Shown piece after piece: positions 39,801 through 52,019 of a stretch of 64,000 bases of DNA. This DNA comes from Eopsaltria australis (taxonomy: Eukaryota; Chordata; Aves; Passeriformes; Petroicidae): assembly GCA_034509425.1 (NCBI GenBank), contig JAVTVJ010000130.1:1605501-1669500 (forward strand), read 5' to 3'. The notes below the pieces were generated by a model. The model was not told the DNA's origin. It saw nothing but the letters and a program-made list of their open reading frames with translations, and searched no databases. The translations under genes and the position numbers were made by a program. How positions within the stretch are numbered: position 1 is the first letter of the stretch; every line of letters begins with the position of its first letter.

Positions 39801-42800
39801 ATTTCTTTACAATATTGATCTGCAGTATTATGTTAATAGATGTTGCCAGGAAGGCTGAATCATGTAATAACTTTTATTTTGCCTTTGCTGTGAAGACTTT
39901 TAAAATAATCTAATTATACTTAACTCCTATGAAAAGGGCATAAACTCAAAATAGCACGACAAAAAAATTACAGACTATTACTTGTGTAAGACAGATGCAT
40001 CCAAATAAGCCAGGTCTCATGAAATTTGTCCTTGGATATTCACGGAGCTAATCTACAAAAGAGCCAGCTGTATTTTAAAGGACTCATGGGAAGGTTCCAG
40101 ATCATCAGGAAAGAGAAACTTAAGAATATCTTTAAAGGGCTAAATAAGATGAGCCAAGGAATTAGAGACCAGTCAGAATCAGCATTCAGAAAAATACCGT
40201 AAGAAATTTTTGATAAGCACCTAAGGAAAAAACAGGACAGAGGTGACAACCTGATCTGCTACAAACAAATTGCACTAACCCAATCTTAGGGTTGCTTTTT
40301 TAAACATAAATCAAAGCTCTTGAAGAAGGGGCAGCAGACTTATTTGAATTTTACAAAGTTTTTGTCACTTGTCATAGTATCAGTCTCAAAAGGAGACCAT
40401 AAATCCTACCTAAATAAAGAACAGTAAGGTGGGAGCAAAACTGCTGAGAGAACTGTCCTCAGAGCACTCATACCTAAAGCATGTGCCAAGTATTCTTCAG
40501 CAGGGGTCCCTGTTGGGGCAGAAATATCCACACTTTTGTTGAAGAGGTGGGAAATGGAACAGAGGGTGTGCTGACTATAAATGTAAAAGATATTAACTTG
40601 GAAGAGGATACAAGAGAGGTAAAATGTCAAAAATTCATTGATCACAAGCAGAGAAATGGACTAAATGAGCTCCAACGAAATAATATCAAAGTAAAGTATC
40701 ATTCCTCCTTAGGTATTACCAATTGCAAAACATACAGGGCTGGGAACACCTGATGGAGCAATTCTTAAAGAAAGGCTATGGGGATCATTGCTCCTCCAAC
40801 TATAAGCCAACATCCTACTACTGCTAAAAAAGCAGAGATCCCAAACAAAAATGCTGTGTTTCAGAGAAATGAAGTCAGCTTTCCTCTTTATATGTAAGAC
40901 TTCAGCTGAAATTGCAAGTCCAGTTTTGAATACATTACACTATGGGTGTCTAGAGAAAAGCAACAAGAATGAACCAGGAACTAAAAACCCCAAGACTAAT
41001 GAACAAAGAGAGTTCCTAAAGAAGGTCTGACTGCAGGAATGGGAATGATTTTCTCATGTCCAGAATGGTGTGAAAAAGAAGTAATAAACTTTTGGTTATT
41101 TTCCTAGGAGCGATTAAAATGCTACAAGAGACACTTGCATTAGACATTAAGAAAACCTTCTGGGTTACCTACACTGACTTCAACATTTGTTTCACTAGAG
41201 ATAATATTAAGAATAATTTAGGTGAACATTTTTAAGCAGTCATCTTCAGTATAGAGACTGGTGAGAGGTAATATACTAAAGAAAGCTCAAGGTTCTTTTC
41301 AGTCCTCCATTCTTAATTTCCAGGGAACCAGACTTAAATCTTATAAGATAAAATTTTATTTAAATACTGGAACTATAAGCATTCAGAGCTAGAAAACTAA
41401 AAAATATTGTTCTGCAAAGGCCACATGTGCCACAAAAGGAACACTAAGTTTCCAATCCCTATCATCTGCCACAATGAACAACAAGTCAACTACTGGAGAC
41501 AGTATCTTAGATCAAAAGTGACTCATTATTAAGAAGAAAGAAACAGAGGCAGTACGCTGTAGTAGAAATACCACCCAACCAGAAATATGGTGATGATAAT
41601 GAAAGAAGACACACATTTTCTTTTTTATCTGATAAATAACCCAACCTACTTTTTCAAGTCGGGAGATATAATCTCTTTCCAGACGTTCTTCAGCTTGTTT
41701 CAATCCTAGTTGCTGTTCAACTGTCAGATTAGATTCATCAATAACACCAGTGTTTTCTAAATAATCCGCTTCCAATGTATGTTCTTTTGTTGATTCAGAA
41801 TTCTTTATTTTACCTAAAGCAAGAAACAGTTACTTTCTTCAGAGTAATTCAAGGAGAGGAAAAGTGAAAATTAGAGTACAAAGCAGTTAAGAACCAGACA
41901 CAAATTAAAGCTACGTTCCAGTTTTTTGTCCACACGCTGGCCAAGATCACCTTAAACATTAAAATCGTTCCAGTGTGTTAACCAGTATTTTAAAAATACT
42001 TCAGAGACTAATCTGCTGCTAAGAATACTATCAAAAAGACAAAATAAAAAGGTAGATTAATTCTGTATTTCAGTCAAATTCAGTCTCTTAAATTGTTCAA
42101 AGCAAGAAAGCGTTTTGTCATCCAGAACAGAGTAAACAAGATCTTGATGCCCTACTGTAACAGAAACAATAAATATTAGGCATAAAACTATTGTACACAA
42201 CACATTTTGTTAAGGAAGTAAGTCAGAGAACTGCCTCAAAGATGTTCACCCAAATGACCTTACAGAGCCAGCAGCAGATATTGCCAGCCCTCAGCCTGGG
42301 AGCTGCTGGAGCCACACCTGGACACTCCGTGACACCTCCCTCCCACAGGCAGCAGCCACTGAGCTCTGCAATGCTGCTGCTCCCAAACTCAGCCCGCTGC
42401 CACAGGGCCAGTTCCTCCACATGCCTATGGATGGGTCACAGGCCACTCATCTCTGCAAACATCTACAGCAAATCATCCCAGTCGCTTTTACGTAAGCAAA
42501 AGTGAGGGCTATTTGTGCTTTGTTTTTTCTTCTCCTTTTTTCTTTCCTTTCAAATGAGATCAGTGCCCCCAGACTAGTGAGGAATCAAAGCTGAGTAAGT
42601 TTTCAAGTCCTAGTTTCTCAGTGACAGATGGTCCCCACAGTACATAATGGTGGTCTACAAAGAGCTGACTGATCACAGGATGCTGCCACTTGAACTTGTT
42701 TTTCCTGTTAAACACTATTAAGACAGCTAAAAAAAATACACACTTCATTATTTTCTTTGTATTTCCATACAAGAAACTGCTGTAGCTCTGGGAAATACTT

Positions 42801-44060
42801 CAAACAGAAGATCTACACTGGCTGGCATGTTAAAATAGCATTTTTATTGAAGAAAAAAATGCATTCGAAAGAAGTGTGGCAAATCCTGAGCTATGGAATT
42901 AACCTGGTGAGACAAAGCTTGATCAATGTATTTAATTTTGACATTGAAAAATACATGTAAGAAATGCACACTCATAAGGGTAACCACTGATGGATGATAT
43001 GTATTCCAGAGCTCCCTAAATCAAAGAGCCACCTGCCAAAGCCTATTCTAAATGTTTTTAGTAACAAAAAGAGCACAACAGTCACAGAAAAGAAGTAAAT
43101 ATTTCCCCTCTACCTATAATAAGAACTTTTCTTGCCCATTTTCCCCCTGGTCTTTCTGAAAAGCAGTAATAACTGGCATTTCCCTAGTGGCAATGCTATT
43201 AGGAAGGGTTCCCCCTTCAGAAGACACTATATTCACAAAATTGCCTAAAACCCACGCACACTAAGTAGCTTACAAAGATGTTTAGGTCTTAGGCATAAGA
43301 AAAAAGGACAGCTATTATCATAATCTCTTGTTCTCTAAGCAATATGCTTGTATTGACATCATGTTCTCTCTAAATGCAACCAGCAACTTAGTACATGTGA
43401 AAAAAATAACACGAACAGAAACATTTCAAAGCCCATTTCAGACTGTCAGCAACTGCACCAGAAGGAAATGGAATAAAGCAGTGTTAACTAATACTCACTG
43501 AAGTCATCAGGCTTATGTTCCATTTTTCTTTGATCTGCAGCAGTCTTACCAGGATCACCAGCCTGATCAACACTAGTCTTCAAAGTATGAACTCCCACTG
43601 GATTTTCCAGCACCAGTTTCCCTTTCTGAGTTGCTGTTAAGCTTTCCACACTGACCCCATTCCCTGAAACATGAGAGTCTGGAGCATTCTCTCCCACTGG
43701 TTGGGCTTTTGTCTGTTTCAGGTTTTCCATTGCTGATGACAAATTAGAAAATTTTTTTGCTTTTCCATGACTTCGATCCTGAACGTTTGATCCCAAATCT
43801 TTAGTTCCAGGAATACAACTATTTACTTTGCATGATTTATTTTCTCCTTGTTTTTCAGAACTAACATCATTTTGTTTACTTTTTCTGCTGCTATTCCCAC
43901 TTGGAGAACTTCTCCCAACATCCTTCACAGATTTGTCATTTCTATTATGTTTATAATTTTGATTAATTGTAACTTTGACTGTTTTGCCTTCCTCACAGAC
44001 AAGACGGACAGACTTCCTTGGGTCATGATTTCCATTCTTTGAGCTCTTGGCCTCTTCCAT
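8636..44060 (-). CDS. TUT4: TUT4 (ZCCHC11), terminal uridylyltransferase 4, complete coding region (29 exons)
   Basis: TUT4 adds uridines to pre-let-7 (with LIN28) and to short-tailed mRNAs, marking them for decay. Minus-strand exons: 43499-44060, 41650-41813, 38136-38252, 35888-36065, 33661-33749, 32635-32686, 31989-32058, 30998-31124, 30445-30564, 29856-30077, 29537-29711, 27471-28210, 26842-26992, 26175-26261, 24691-24794, 24270-24327, 24072-24175, 23581-23670, 21601-21714, 20415-20492, 19841-20018, 19440-19487, 19273-19355, 17781-17896, 16177-16337, 15099-15196, 12117-12642, 9750-9923, 8636-8727. They total 4,878 nt, or 1,625 aa; human is 1,644. Domains: C2H2 finger (C254, C257, H270, H276); inactive NTase 1 (GSC...SDVN, with N362 at a catalytic Asp position); PAP-associated 1 (about 570-625); CCHC finger about 878-891; active NTase 2 (GSS...DSDLD, D972 and D974, third Asp about 1033); PAP-associated 2 (about 1140-1200); CCHC fingers about 1258-1271 and 1302-1315; Gln/Pro-rich tail ending LNYIQQKK. 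The start ATG 44060-44058 is the only ATG in that exon's upstream part. Confidence 0.96.
9286..9348 (+). mobile_element. CR1 LINE 3' terminal fragment
   Basis: GATGGGCTGGACTAAACC, then GGCCCCTTCCAACCTCAATT and ATTCTATGGTC match the end of avian CR1 elements on the plus strand. The fragment lies between the last two coding exons of TUT4, antisense to the gene. Confidence 0.75.
11752..11812 (+). mobile_element. CR1 LINE 3' terminal fragment (diverged)
   Basis: TTGATCTTAGAGGTCTTTTC, then CAACTTTCATG and TTCCATGATTG form a diverged CR1 3' tail on the plus strand. It lies in the TUT4 intron between exons 27 and 28. Confidence 0.6.
15790..15813 (-). other. TUT4: Candidate 24-nt cassette microexon of TUT4
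   Basis: On the minus strand a TTAG acceptor (15815-15814) and a strong GTAAGTAAA donor (15789 downward) flank 24 nt. The flanking exons (16177-16337 ending CCA G, and 15099-15196 beginning GC ACG) both leave phase 1. Inclusion therefore adds exactly eight codons (net ANPPSSVR) and keeps the frame, giving P-ANPPSSVR-GTQLV. The acceptor pyrimidine tract (TTTCCTCTTCC) is reasonable. I do not know this exon from other species, and the prediction rests only on splice sites and phase. Confidence 0.45.
15853..15897. repeat. (ATT)n microsatellite
   Basis: About a dozen ATT units followed by a few variant ACT units, about 40 bp from the candidate TUT4 microexon. On the gene strand it lies just upstream of that exon's acceptor. 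It is likely polymorphic. Confidence 0.95.
22240..22323 (+). mobile_element. CR1 LINE 3' terminal fragment
   Basis: ACCAGATGAGCTCTGAGG, then TCCCTTCCAACCCAAGCC and TTTCTGTGACTCTGAT match the CR1 3' terminus on the plus strand. It lies in the TUT4 intron between exons 18 and 19. Confidence 0.75.
25672..25862 (+). mobile_element. Ancient MIR/CORE-type SINE remnant
   Basis: The order of motifs resembles tRNA-derived CORE SINEs: GAGATCTGGGTTTGGTACC, then CTGGCTCTAGCACT, then TCACTTGGCATCTCTGTGCC, then a degenerate GAAGATACTCATTAAGATTT and GAGATACTCAAGCAC. This parallels the promoter-core-tail order of amniote MIR-like elements. It is strongly diverged, so the family is uncertain. It lies in the TUT4 intron between exons 14 and 15. 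Confidence 0.5.
27000..27011. repeat. Homopolymer G12 (C12 on the TUT4 strand) next to a splice acceptor
   Basis: An uninterrupted G run on the plus strand. On the TUT4 strand it reads C12-A6-G and leads straight into exon 13 at 26992, so the acceptor context is unusual. It is prone to sequencing and assembly error in length. Confidence 0.9.
34475..34692 (-). mobile_element. CR1 LINE internal 3' fragment
   Basis: Plus-strand reading gives CATCCTGCCCAAGCAGGGTG, then GGGTTTTGAAGATCTCCAAG, GAGTCCACAACCTCTCCAGG and AGTAAAGAAGGTTTTTCTTT. This is the reverse complement of the CR1 3' region, so the element lies on the minus strand, sense with TUT4, in the intron between exons 4 and 5. Both ends are truncated. 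Confidence 0.85.
40030..41325 (+). mobile_element. Old, degraded CR1/L3-type LINE (3' half)
   Basis: Although heavily mutated, the plus strand keeps the motif order of amniote CR1 elements. Near 40330-40370 is a stretch like the ...GATTTTAATAAGGCATTTGA segment. AGTATTCTTCAGCAGGGG comes at 40489, GAAAAGCAACAAGAATGA at about 40956 and GAAGTAATAAACTTTTGGTT at about 41078. TTAGACATTAAGAAAACC follows at about 41139, then AGTCCTCCATTCTTAATTTC near the end. These correspond to reverse-transcriptase and 3'-region landmarks in the same order and spacing. It is antisense to TUT4, in the intron between exons 2 and 3. No intact ORF remains. Confidence 0.7.
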
Positions 44061-46099
44061 TATAGTGAAGACCTGCTTCTCCTGTCTCGAGACCACTTGA
44101 AGTGCAATTCTTCAGCAATTTGCAGTTGATTTTAAATCCTCTGTGCAGGCAAGGATCGTAGCTGATTGTCTACTGAAGAAATAATGATAAGACATTTTTA
44201 AAATGAAGGAAAAAGATGAAATCTCTATGTAGACAGCACATTAAATAAACTTCTCTTAAGGAAGATGGAAATATAAATTATTATAGGAAGCTTATTCCCC
44301 CCAGGCATAAGTGCATTTTCATAATACATTCCAATATTAAAGTAAAATGCATGAAAATTTTTATCATCTTGATTTGTATTTAAAAGAGGAGGGATATGAA
44401 GAGACAAAAAAATGGCAGAACATGCTAAAAAACACTCAGTGATAAACCTGCCAACAGCTTGCTTTTTTCTTTCCTTCCTATTTCTGGCTTTCTGAACAAA
44501 AACAAGAACCAAGATGTCTGCAACTACACTGGGGAAAAAAAGAAAAAAATTAACACATCTAAAAAATACCACTCAATAAACACACAGCTCAAATTAGCCA
44601 CTAGAGAAAACTAATTCAGTTTCCAGCAAGCAAGCTCCATTTTATTAACTGATTTAAAAAAGCATTTGGAGATATAGCTCAAAGTATTAATAATAAACCT
44701 GACCAATCACCTGCACCTCCTATTCTCACATAAATTAATTGCCAGCAATTAAGCAAGATTTTGCTTAGCAAAAAAAACCCCACAAATAGCAAATATTTTG
44801 TTTAGTTGCATATTAACTTTCCCCATCTAAACCTTAGCCCTTTAGGTGGTATATGATCGTCTGAGACTGATGCTGGAGACAACTCAAAGGTTGTGTTTCC
44901 AGTGGGAGGAGGTCAAGCACAAGTGGGTCTGTTTGTAAGGAATTACTCTTATTAATATAAAAAATGAAGGCAAGAACCTGCAACAAGAACTTGGATTTTT
45001 TTTCTAATAACAACATTTAGAGAGCTACTGAAAAGTACCAGAATGAAGCATTAGACATAGAAGAAAATTAATTTTGTAAAACCATAGCAAAATACGGAGC
45101 ACAGAGTTTCTCTCTTTCCTGTCCAGCTGCCTATTTGGTAGGTAAATGCATGACCCATGGAAATTTCTGGGTTTTAGAGAATCCATCACCTATCATTTAG
45201 TGAAGAAAAGAAATAACAGACATGTCTATAAATTACAGCTATTAAAAGTATCACAACATACTTTTGTACTTTCAAAACAAGCACCAGAATGAAGGATCAG
45301 ATTAAAATGTCTGCTTTAAAAAAAACCAAACAAACCCAAAAAAATCTTTCTGAATATTGTCAGTATAAAGTACAGTAATTTTTTTCAGGCTATATAATAC
45401 AGTTACTATCTCTCTCACTTTAATGAGACACAAATCAGAAAATACTTCAGGACACAAAGCACGGACTAAAAATGGTTATCTTAATTGTCTATTGATGTCA
45501 TTGAAAATACATTATCTTTCAAATATGAAAGAAACAAACAAAACCCACAAGAATTTTCCTGAAGATGCTATTAGCATCACATTCTTTAGTAAAATATAAA
45601 ACCTGAAGAAGAAAAAAAGTCTGCATTCCTAAATTTGTTCCAATGGCTAAATATTTTACCTCATTAATACATTCAGTTAAGATTGCAACTATTTTCTATT
45701 AAACGCTGATTGCACCTGGTTCTTACTTCTAGATCAAAAACTGTGAAGATTAAGTAATATTTGCCTTTGGACTGCAGCCAGTCTTTCCCACAGCAATTCT
45801 AATAAAAAAGCAGCAGGTGTACCAGCACTGCTGAAGCCTCAGGGTAGAAAGGAGAACCCAGGGTCCCCACAGGTTGGCTAAATTCAAGTTACTCCAGTAC
45901 CTGAGCACCAGTATAAAGCTCTGCTCTAGAGACTGGTGAGCTGTGACAGCTCTGTACACATCACTGTCTTTAAACTCTACAGTGCGTTTGGTTTTTAATT
46001 TCATGCAACCAGAAGAGAAATGGAAGTAGAATTTTTCAAATTCTAAACTAATCACGCTTTACTTGTTCAACCTAAAGAGGGGAGAAAAACTTCCCAAAC

Positions 46100-46362
46100 C
46101 ACAAAGACAGGCGGCAATTCCCTCTACAGCTCAGGCCGGGAGCACACCGAGGGCAGCTCCGGGCTCAGGGGGAAGCAGCGCGGGGCAGCCCCAGCTCCAG
46201 CCGGAGCAGCACCGCCCTTCCCAAGCCGGGCTCTCTTCCACCGCCGGGGCTGCTGCCTCCCTTGGGCAGCTCTGCCGGCAACCAAACCGGAAAACCAGTC
46301 CAGCTTCACATAAAGCTGGCACCAGGCTGGAGGAGGAGGAGGAGGAGCACGCCTGGTAATAA
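46100..46362. promoter_or_regulatory. GC-rich patch within TUT4 intron 1
   Basis: A roughly 260-bp island of CpG-containing, GC-rich DNA in otherwise AT-rich intron sequence, ending in a GGA-repeat. On the minus strand a possible donor (GAACAA/GTAAAG) lies just downstream, near 46060. It could be an alternative TUT4 first exon or an enhancer, or just a GC-rich insertion. The evidence is compositional only. Confidence 0.3.
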
Positions 46363-47229
46363 CAAACAACTCGTAGGGTGGGGACAACTCCTGTTGGCAC
46401 CACTTCCAGATTAAAGCTACCATGAAATTCCGGTATAGGAGGAAAAGTGGGGCTGCATTTTGTTTTTGTACGTGTCTAGTTGTTAAAGTCGTATTTTGGA
46501 AGCAGGTTTTAAAAAAATCTGCAAATATTATTCAAATTATTTTATCTCATCCATTCAGTTAAATACATAATTATATATTCAAAGAGAATATATAACCTTT
46601 AATCAAATGTACAAATGCGATGGGGAAGAGCAACTAAGGAAACGGCGAGTAAAAACTAGAACCCAGCTAATAAACTGAGTACTGTGATAGTGTTACATAT
46701 CAAGAATGTAATCAAATGTAAGTAGACAATGTTAAAAAACAGATAGAGACTTTATTCCTAAGAAGCATGAATAAAGAGAGGTCATGACATTTCATAAGAC
46801 AAGAATAGTCCGTATGAAAAAAAAAAAAGTTCAGAGTTCCACAGTGAAATGCAGAATCTGAAATGTAAGTGCAATAATAATGTTGAACTTTGGGATTTAT
46901 TTTTCTTTCCTTTTGTTCTTCAATACTGAAATGTTTCAGCAAACAAAAAATAATTTAAACTGCTGTAACATACTCAATAGTAACCAAATTACCATCTCAT
47001 AATGACCTGCAAAGTAAAGCAACTAATTAAATTTAGTATGAGAAACAAAAAGAGACCTCTCCTAAACCCAGGACAGACACAAAGAGATCCTCCTCTGTCA
47101 GATATCAGCCATCTACATATGAGAGAAGGAAATGGGGAGAGGGAAAGGAGTGCCTCTGAAAAAAAAACAACTTGGTTGGAAACAAAACACTGGAGTGGAG
47201 TGAATCAGTGCTGAGGTGGCATCTTTGTA

Positions 47230-47420
47230 GAAACCTGGATGGCACCTCTTATTCACAAGCTCAGGCTCATACCAAATTGCCAGATCTGGAATCAAAGGAG
47301 AATTTTCTCCCAGCCAGATTGGCAACAAAAGCAGAGCTTTTTGCCTGTGTCTGCAAAGTGGGGTATGATTAACCTGTTGAAACCATTTCTGCATATTTCA
47401 TTTATTCAACATCCCGGCGT
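47230..47420 (+). mobile_element. Ancient CR1/L3-like 3' UTR fragment
   Basis: GAATTTTCTCCCAGCCAGAT, then TGGCAACAAAAGCAGAGC and TTTTTGCCTGTGTCTGCAAA, then GTGGGGTATGATTAACC. This resembles the AATTTTCCCCC...CAGATTGGCA...TTTTGCC...CTGCAGCATGGGGCATGGG segment found in old amniote CR1-type elements. It is highly diverged and without a clear 3' end. Confidence 0.4.
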
Positions 47421-49284
47421 TACAAGGGACTTGGTTTCCCCTGCTTTCCGAGTGTACAGTGCCAGTTACTCCTCTGAAATCTAGCTCAGCTCTTGGCTCT
47501 TTTTAGAAAAATAATCTGGCTGAAATACAAGTTTGAGGTCAGACAAGATACCATCTGACTTTAAACTCCAGAAAATTATTAAATCTATACATACCTACAG
47601 CAACCAAATTAAAAAATGTTTAAAATCAGCTTTGGTTAGAATTCATTGTAGGTTAGAAAATGAAGAAACGAGAATGTTTCACTTTCATTTCTGCCAGTTT
47701 CTTTTGTTTCCTCCACCTTACAGACTAGCATTAGAAAATTCTGCATTTGAATTGCAAAGAATCAGTGTAAGGCTTACTTCCAAAGAGGGGGAGAAAGAAA
47801 ACCACCAAAAAACTTTCAAGAAGATATTTCTACCCATTTGCCCTTCCACTTCTTCCTCTCAAGTTTTTCCACTGTATTCAACTCCTTCAAACACATTCAT
47901 TTTGGGTCAGACTTTGACATAACAGGGCCTCTTCAAAGATGAAGGCCAAGTTAAACTGTGAGCTCTTGCATTCTGAGTTGCTCTTTAGCAAAGCTTTTTT
48001 AATCATTTCATTAGCAGCAGAGCTGACTCTACCTGGTTTCCTACACATTCATTTAGTGCTCCTCTGTCACACTCTCGATCACAGCCCCTTGGGCAAGCAG
48101 GGCAGACGTGCTGGGGCTGGAGGAACAAACCCTGTCTGGTTTGTAGCTACTCCCCACAAGGAAATGGAACTTCCTCCTGCTTCCCCCTCAGCAGACACCT
48201 CTCCTCTGCTGAGGCTTAATTGTTCCAGAAAACAGACAGAAACTCAATGATCCTTTGACATTACTTCAAATATGTTCCAAAATGTGGTCCCAACTGGCTG
48301 AAATGCCCAAAAGTAGGAACTAGAGTGCAGAAGGGCAACTAAAGGAAAAAAGAACAGGCTTGTAAGTTTTGTTTCCCCAGGGAGTACTAGATAAAATATA
48401 AACACAGAAAGTACTACAAATATAAGTGTTATCACCCTCTTTCTACAAAGCATTCCCTCCTTTGAGATAGGGAGACTTGTATTTTATCCAAGACCTGCTT
48501 TTATCTCTCCCATTATGATTGTCCTTAAGCTCAAATCTCCCAGCCAGCCTTCCAACAGTAAGTGGGGTGATTAACCTCAGTGCCCCCCTCGCCTCATTAC
48601 CAATATAGCCCAGCTGAACTTCCCCAACAAAAATAAAAGGAAATTCCGCAAACAAAGGTTACAACCACAGTCAGGAACCATAGGAAAAGTTCTCTTCTGC
48701 ACTCTGCTCAGACTGCAGCACAGGTGATGTCTACAGACACCCCTAATGTGCTGGGGAGGGGGGTGTTTTGTGACTGTTTAGAGCCTTAGGCCCATTTTTC
48801 TGTCTGAGAACTTCTACAAATCATTCAAACCTCTGCCATGTCCTTTGTTAATAGTTTAAAAAAAATTATCACACATTTATGTTTGGTTTATGATGAACTA
48901 GACATAACTTAGTACAAACTACTACCCATGCTTGATGTTTTTCCAAAGTACTTAAAACTAAAACTATCAGAGATTACCGGCCACTAAAGCGCCTCAGGCT
49001 CCAGCAGCACTAAACCCATCAGTATTCTTAGTAACAAACATAAGTGCTACATAGTGTTTCAGAACTCTTACTACAGGCTATAGAATTTATCCTAGTAAGT
49101 GTAATACTGCCAAAATCTACCCAGAAGGAAGACAGCGCAGTGCACATAAACTTTAACACACAAATCAAGGATGTAACAAAACTGGCACTCTGGGCTCAGT
49201 GAAGATAGGAAGCTCTGATGTTGTATTTACAGTGTGGGAGATTGAAAACTTCTAAGGAGTGATCATTAGATAAATAACTGTGTG

Positions 49285-49299
49285 GATAGACAGACAGAC

Positions 49300-49334
<35 letters not shown>
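49285..49334. repeat. (GATA)n microsatellite with (GACA) start
   Basis: Three GACA-like units followed by about ten GATA units, in TUT4 intron 1. It is likely polymorphic. Confidence 0.95.
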
Positions 49335-49335
<1 letters not shown>

Positions 49336-52019
49336 AAATATACACTGTAAAAGGATGATATCCGATTTACAAAAGTATTGCTGAATAAATGAAGTAACAA
49401 GAAAGGCTTTGGTTGCTACAAAAGTTAGTAACAAATGCAGGTGCAAATATCTTACCATTAAATTATGAAGTGAGCAAAACATGCTGGGTAAAAGATCCAT
49501 AAGGGATATGCTTGTTACAGATTACTCTGCATTGACTCACTGTTTTTTCTACAGCACTGTATGACTCACTGAGAAGGTGAGAAAAACGAACGTCACCCAA
49601 TGCCAAGAACCACCACTTTCTGACCCCACTACTGCTGCTGCCTCCCGTGCCAAGCTCGGGAAAGCCATCCTCTCTCAGTCACACCAGCTGTGTTACAACA
49701 GTCTCCCCTACCCCTCTATTTCACATGGGCTCTTAATGCTTTTGTACAGCTTGATTCTGATCCCACGTTTTACTGCAATAGTCCTTTACACCTCAGAGCC
49801 GACTGCAGCAAACCCTGAAAGCAGAGGAGGGGCAGCACCTGCCCCAAATCTCCTCGTGTGCTGTACCATTCATGCTGAGAACAGAGCAGGAACTGACACA
49901 AGGGAGCTCTAACTTCAAAAACAAACACACACAACATCAGGACAAGTACCCGTGAGGAGGCTGGGAAAACACAGTACAGCACTGCACTGGTTTAGAGCCT
50001 TTCAGAGGCTTCCAGAGGCCTCAACTGATCACAAAACTGGTTTAAATGGCAGCCACACACCGAAACCAATTTATTCACCTGGATCTTAACCTCCACTTAT
50101 GCTCAGTGCTATGCTAAATAAAAATACAGCAGGATGTATTGTGGCATAGAAGCTTATCTGGGTCTTGTATTTAAGCAATAGTGAGCCCTTCACCCAAACT
50201 GGAATCTCTGAGGAAGAGATGGTCTTTGAACTGTTTCATACCAGCTGCAAAGCAGTTCACAAACCACGGTGAAAGCAAACAGATCTTCTGCCAGTACCCT
50301 TGCGCCTGTTCACCAGCATCCAGCACTTTCCCTGCTGAAAGAAACATGCTGAAAAGCACGACTTCAGGAAAGCTGTCAAGAACACAGCACACTCAGTGGA
50401 CTGAGTCACAACAGTTTGTAACACAAAACTGATTCCAGACTCCCGTGTCAAGCTTTGCTGACACCAAAAACTAAAATCTGAAAGTTACTTCTTGCTGGCA
50501 GTAGTATTTCATGCATCAACAGAAATGAAAATAAAGTCTAAGAACATCTGACAAATTGTTTTTTTTCCAAAGACTTGCTGAAACCTTAGCACCAAAATTA
50601 CAAACCAAGGATACAGTATGAGTACACGTATGCATGTATGCATGCATTTCTGTGAAAATACAAAAGAAAAGAGGAAAAATTAAATTCATGTGCATTGGTA
50701 CAAAATTTCGGTCATCTTTTGTACTTCTAAGTTAAATAATTTATCAAGCAATATACAAAATAGTCTTAATGTGCCAAAAGCACCAGAAATGTTGACTTCC
50801 ACTGGATTGCTTCCATTCTGCAAATTAATTCACTATGCAAATTTCAGGATCCTTCTTTCTGTGAATTCTCAGTACAAGTCAGTACCAGCATTGCATTATT
50901 TCACTAAGATAGTGACAAAAATAAACTTAATTTAGTATAAATGCTTTGTAAGTTTACAAAGCCAGGATTACAACTAGAACACAGAATATACTCTCAGCCA
51001 GTCAAACTGCCCTGTGGTATCAACATGAATACAACAGTCCTAAACCATGACTCTGACAAGCACATCCACAAGACAGTTAAGAGGAGCTCCTCAAGAATAT
51101 CTTGCTTTCAAGTACAACACAGGGAAATCCTGCTCCCCTTTATTTCTCCACATTGCAGCAATTCCCTTCAGAGGAAGAACTGGATAAATGCCCTGCACAG
51201 TGCAGGTGTCCTGTGGCATCCAGTAGTTTCTTTACCACTGCAAGCTGAGGTATGAGAGGAAAGTCCCAGCTGTCCTCTGTGCAAGAACAGAACACAGGAG
51301 GAACTTTCTGATCCCTCAGTGCCTATCTTCTGGGAACCCATCCCAATATATGTTCTGGGAAAAGCTAATTTTAGCACAAAATTAATTTTATGAAGGTTTT
51401 CACTAAAGTTAAGTAGTAAAATGATTAAAAAAAGCTCATTGCAAAATTGCTGTTTGTGAAAGAGACCTCTTACTCCTAATATAGCATCTTCTGCCAGGTA
51501 CTGTAATTAAGTCATAGTTCCGTGGCTGGTTTGCTTTTCCTGTCATGGAAATAATTATGTCATAACTACCTGGGGTCAGACTATCCAAAAAGCAACCACT
51601 GAAACCAGGAGCACAAGTCAAAACCATAAACAACATGTATTCTCTATTTTCAAGCAAATGCAATGACTCCTGAATCCAGGGCACAGTGCTCAGCAAGCCA
51701 AATGACGTGAAGGTGGCATGGATATAAAAAAAATACTAGATCCATACTTAGATACAACTATCTTTTTAATGTACTGATCTCTACCTTAGCCTAAATCCGA
51801 TTATATTGTTTCTCTGTGTGTTACAAGCTCATCCTCCTTTGATATACCCAGAAACAACCTTAAAAGCCAGGAGGCCTCAGGTAATGACACATTCAGCCAA
51901 CTGGCAAATTGCAACATATTGCAAAAGCAGCAAAGTCGTTCAGCTGTATTTGTATACAAAATAAGCCAACAAAAGAGCCCAACCACGTCGGCGAAGGGAT
52001 GCCTGGGTGTCACTCCAGG

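Noticed and set aside
44061..44096. Upstream extension of the TUT4 N terminus to 44096
   Set aside because: The codon there is GTG, not ATG. The ATG at 44060 begins the sequence matching the known TUT4 start.
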